From DASUPK01 sp963815665 (lineage in GTDB: Bacteria > Actinomycetota > Thermoleophilia > Solirubrobacterales > 70-9), in NCBI GenBank assembly GCA_963815665.1, contig CAWFHN010000013.1, positions 744,001 to 808,000 on the forward strand: a stretch of 64,000 bases of DNA, given 5' to 3'. Position numbers and translations under genes: made by a program. Of this stretch, positions 62,717 through 64,000 are shown one piece after another. Positions within the stretch are counted from its first letter, which is position 1; each line of letters begins with the position of its first letter. Below the pieces are notes generated by a model, which had not been told where the DNA came from, made no database searches, and saw nothing but the letters and a program-made list of their open reading frames with translations.

Positions 62717-63304
62717 CTATTTCAGGCAGAGCGCGTAGGCAATGACACTCGCGCTAAAAGTCCCCCCGGTGTAGTTGTTCCCCACCACCGTCCAGCCGCT
62801 TGGCGATTGGCCCGGGGCGACCGCGTTGCCATCGGCCGCGCTCGGAGAGGCGCCGTTGACGACGACGTCCTGCGAGTTGCTGGTGCTGACGTCGCCGCTG
62901 CCACCGATCAGCCGCTCCCCCGGCGCGCAGGATGCGATGGCCGCTGCGTTCCCGCCATCTGGCAGGGGCTTGCTGGCGGAACGCACGAGAATGCGGCCGA
63001 CGCCGTTCGCGCCCACGGCACCGGCGGCGAGATTTGCGCCGGTCACCGCGCCAGCTGCGATCTTTGCGCTCGTCACCGCCCCAGCCGCGATCTTTGCACT
63101 CGTCACCGCCCCGGCGGCGATCTTCGGGTCGGTGACCGCGCCGTTGGCGAGCTTCGACTCGATGACGGCACCATTTCTGATGTTCCTGGTCTTGACCGCG
63201 CCCTTTCGCAGATGGACCGCGTAGGCGCTGCCGCCGAGCGCGACGAACAGCGCCAGCAGCGCGATCAGGTGGGCAGACGTAAACCTGCTGCGGATGAATC
63301 GCAT
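62717..63304 (-). CDS. secreted protein with decapeptide G-A-V repeats
   Basis: The 195-residue product has a signal/anchor peptide (L-I-A-L-L-A-L-F-V-A-L-G-G-S-A-Y-A). Seven ten-residue repeats of the form G-A-V-T-x-x-K-I-A-A follow (about residues 35-101). A C-terminal beta-rich domain with two cysteines (S-C-A-P-G-E; A-L-C-L-K) completes it. The repeat resembles beta-solenoid stalks. It is probably a cell-surface stalk carrying a small head domain. Partner unknown. At the DNA level the middle repeats form 30-base tandem copies (63061-63120). Confidence 0.8.
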   Translation of the reverse strand: MRFIRSRFTSAHLIALLALFVALGGSAYAVHLRKGAVKTRNIRNGAVIESKLANGAVTDPKIAAGAVTSAKIAAGAVTSAKIAAGAVTGANLAAGAVGANGVGRILVRSASKPLPDGGNAAAIASCAPGERLIGGSGDVSTSNSQDVVVNGASPSAADGNAVAPGQSPSGWTVVGNNYTGGTFSASVIAYALCLK

Positions 63305-63366
63305 CGTTTCCTCCCCGGGAAGTTGACCGAGCCCCCTCGTTGGAGTGACCCACCGTAGCGGTGAAC

Positions 63367-64000
63367 CTAGGTCCGGATGTGGATCACGTCGCCATCCTCG
63401 ACGACGTAGTCGCGGCCCTCGATGCGCAACGTGCCGCGGTCGCGAGCCGCCGCGTAGCCGCCCGCGTCGACCAGCTCGTCCCAGCCGACCACCTCGGCGC
63501 GGACGAACCTCCGCTGGATGTCCCCGTGCACCCGCCCGGCAGCGTCGTAGGCCGTCCCTCCACGTCGCAGCGTGCGGGCCATGGCCTCCTTGTCGGTGTC
63601 GGCGGTGAAGAAGCTGACGAGGTCGAGCAGCTCGAAGGCTGCGCGGATCAACCGCTCCAGCCCGGAGCGCTCGATGCCGAGCTCGCCGCGCATCTCCTCC
63701 GCCTCCGCCACATCGAGTTCCCGCAGATCCGCCTCGATGCGCGCCGAGATCACCACGACCTTCGCCTCCATTCCCTCCGCGTGGGCGAGCAGCTCCGGCG
63801 GCGGCTCGGTCTCTCCCTCGTCGACGTTGACGACGTAGAGGACGGGCTTCGCCGTCAGCGGGGAGAGCTTGCGCAGGGCGTCGGGGGCGGCCTCGGGCAG
63901 GGGAACCTCGCGGGCCGGGCGCCCGGCCGACAGGGCCTCGACCACCCGCTCCAGCCAGCCGTGTTCGGCCACGGACGCCTTGTCGCCCGACCGGGCCAGC
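63367..64000 (-). CDS. ychF: redox-regulated ATPase YchF/OLA1 (5' part beyond the window)
   Basis: The gene enters from beyond base 64000; about 210 C-terminal residues are visible. They include the end of the G domain and OLA1 helices (R-A-A-F-E-L-L-D-L-V-S-F-F-T-A-D). The C-terminal TGS domain follows (R-R-G-G-T-A-Y-D-A-A-G-R-V-H-G-D-I-Q-R-R-F-V-R-A-E-V, and D-Y-V-V-E-D-G-D-V-I-H-I-R-T). YchF hydrolyses ATP and binds ribosomes during stress. The GTG at 63972 lies inside the gene and is not its start; upstream codons remain open. Confidence 0.93.
   Translation of the reverse strand, partial: LARSGDKASVAEHGWLERVVEALSAGRPAREVPLPEAAPDALRKLSPLTAKPVLYVVNVDEGETEPPPELLAHAEGMEAKVVVISARIEADLRELDVAEAEEMRGELGIERSGLERLIRAAFELLDLVSFFTADTDKEAMARTLRRGGTAYDAAGRVHGDIQRRFVRAEVVGWDELVDAGGYAAARDRGTLRIEGRDYVVEDGDVIHIRT

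Noticed and set aside
63030..63130. 30-base tandem repeats as a CRISPR array
   Set aside because: They encode decapeptide repeats in frame, are directly adjacent without spacers and vary by codon.

Overview
This is a gene-dense, high-GC bacterial chromosome segment with no rRNA, tRNA, prophage, insertion sequence or CRISPR array that I can see. Codon use (strong G/C third position), type-2 IleRS, a PPOX/F420-type flavin-fold protein, a DUF2342 zincin, polyprenol-phosphate-mannose synthase and frequent GTG/TTG starts point to Actinomycetota. The SpoIID/LytB layout, GAV-decapeptide secreted proteins and degenerate RTX proteins suggest Thermoleophilia/Solirubrobacterales. That finer placement is inference. 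About 61 protein genes are called; no gap between genes exceeds about 210 bases.

Layout. 1-3.0 kb: tail of an MBL-fold hydrolase, a penicillin-acylase-family hydrolase and an overlapping PPOX protein. 3.1-3.8 kb: a secreted RTX-like protein. 3.8-6.9 kb: rmlA-rmlD-rmlB with ATGA overlaps (dTDP-rhamnose precursor; no rmlC here). 7-9.1 kb: an MMPL exporter broken by one missing base. 9.1-14.3 kb: dienelactone hydrolase and the large helicase Lhr. 14.3-18 kb: a FIST sensor gene overlapping a GAF-GGDEF-GAF-HD-GYP gene. 18.2-20.5 kb: Crp-type regulator, Pcm, ASCH and SRPBCC proteins. 20.5-22.6 kb: groES-groEL behind a CIRCE operator, closed by a strong hairpin. 22.7-27.4 kb: small membrane protein, nucleotide-sugar-epimerase-like protein, 7Fe ferredoxin, CAP protein, GT87-like membrane protein and Mrp/ApbC. 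27.5-30.1 kb: an octapeptide-repeat helical protein with SOS-box-like sites upstream, a zincin and an inositol monophosphatase. 30.2-33.4 kb: a UvrD-like helicase/PD-(D/E)XK nuclease with an altered Walker A lysine. 33.4-36.1 kb: SMR pump plus TetR repressor, PAC2 protein, YhaM-like exonuclease. 36.2-39.5 kb: HD-GYP protein with a long exported tail, two half-size TSUP proteins, OtsB. 39.5-46.5 kb: membrane proteins, DHA2 MFS pump with divergent TetR and paired operators, PolX, Ppm1-like glycosyltransferase, thioredoxin, HAD hydrolase. 46.5-51.4 kb: IleRS and a benzoylformate-decarboxylase-like ThDP enzyme. 51.4-58.9 kb: VOC protein, AraC and MarR regulators, lipoprotein, fumarase, FAD oxidoreductase, aldehyde dehydrogenase, SpoIID/LytB protein. 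58.9-64 kb: aldo/keto reductase, lipocalin-like protein, MtaD-like deaminase overlapping an MTA/MTI phosphorylase, decapeptide-repeat secreted protein and the 3' part of ychF.

Most of the window is housekeeping. The parts most likely to repay study are: (i) the octapeptide-repeat protein with its paired SOS-like boxes; (ii) the FIST plus GGDEF/HD-GYP pair, and the second HD-GYP protein tethered to an exported low-complexity tail; (iii) the helicase-nuclease with arginine in place of the Walker A lysine; (iv) two drug-pump/TetR modules with clear paired operators; (v) the split TSUP transporter; (vi) the MTA deaminase/phosphorylase pair. No single locus looks like a complete new defence or mobile system.
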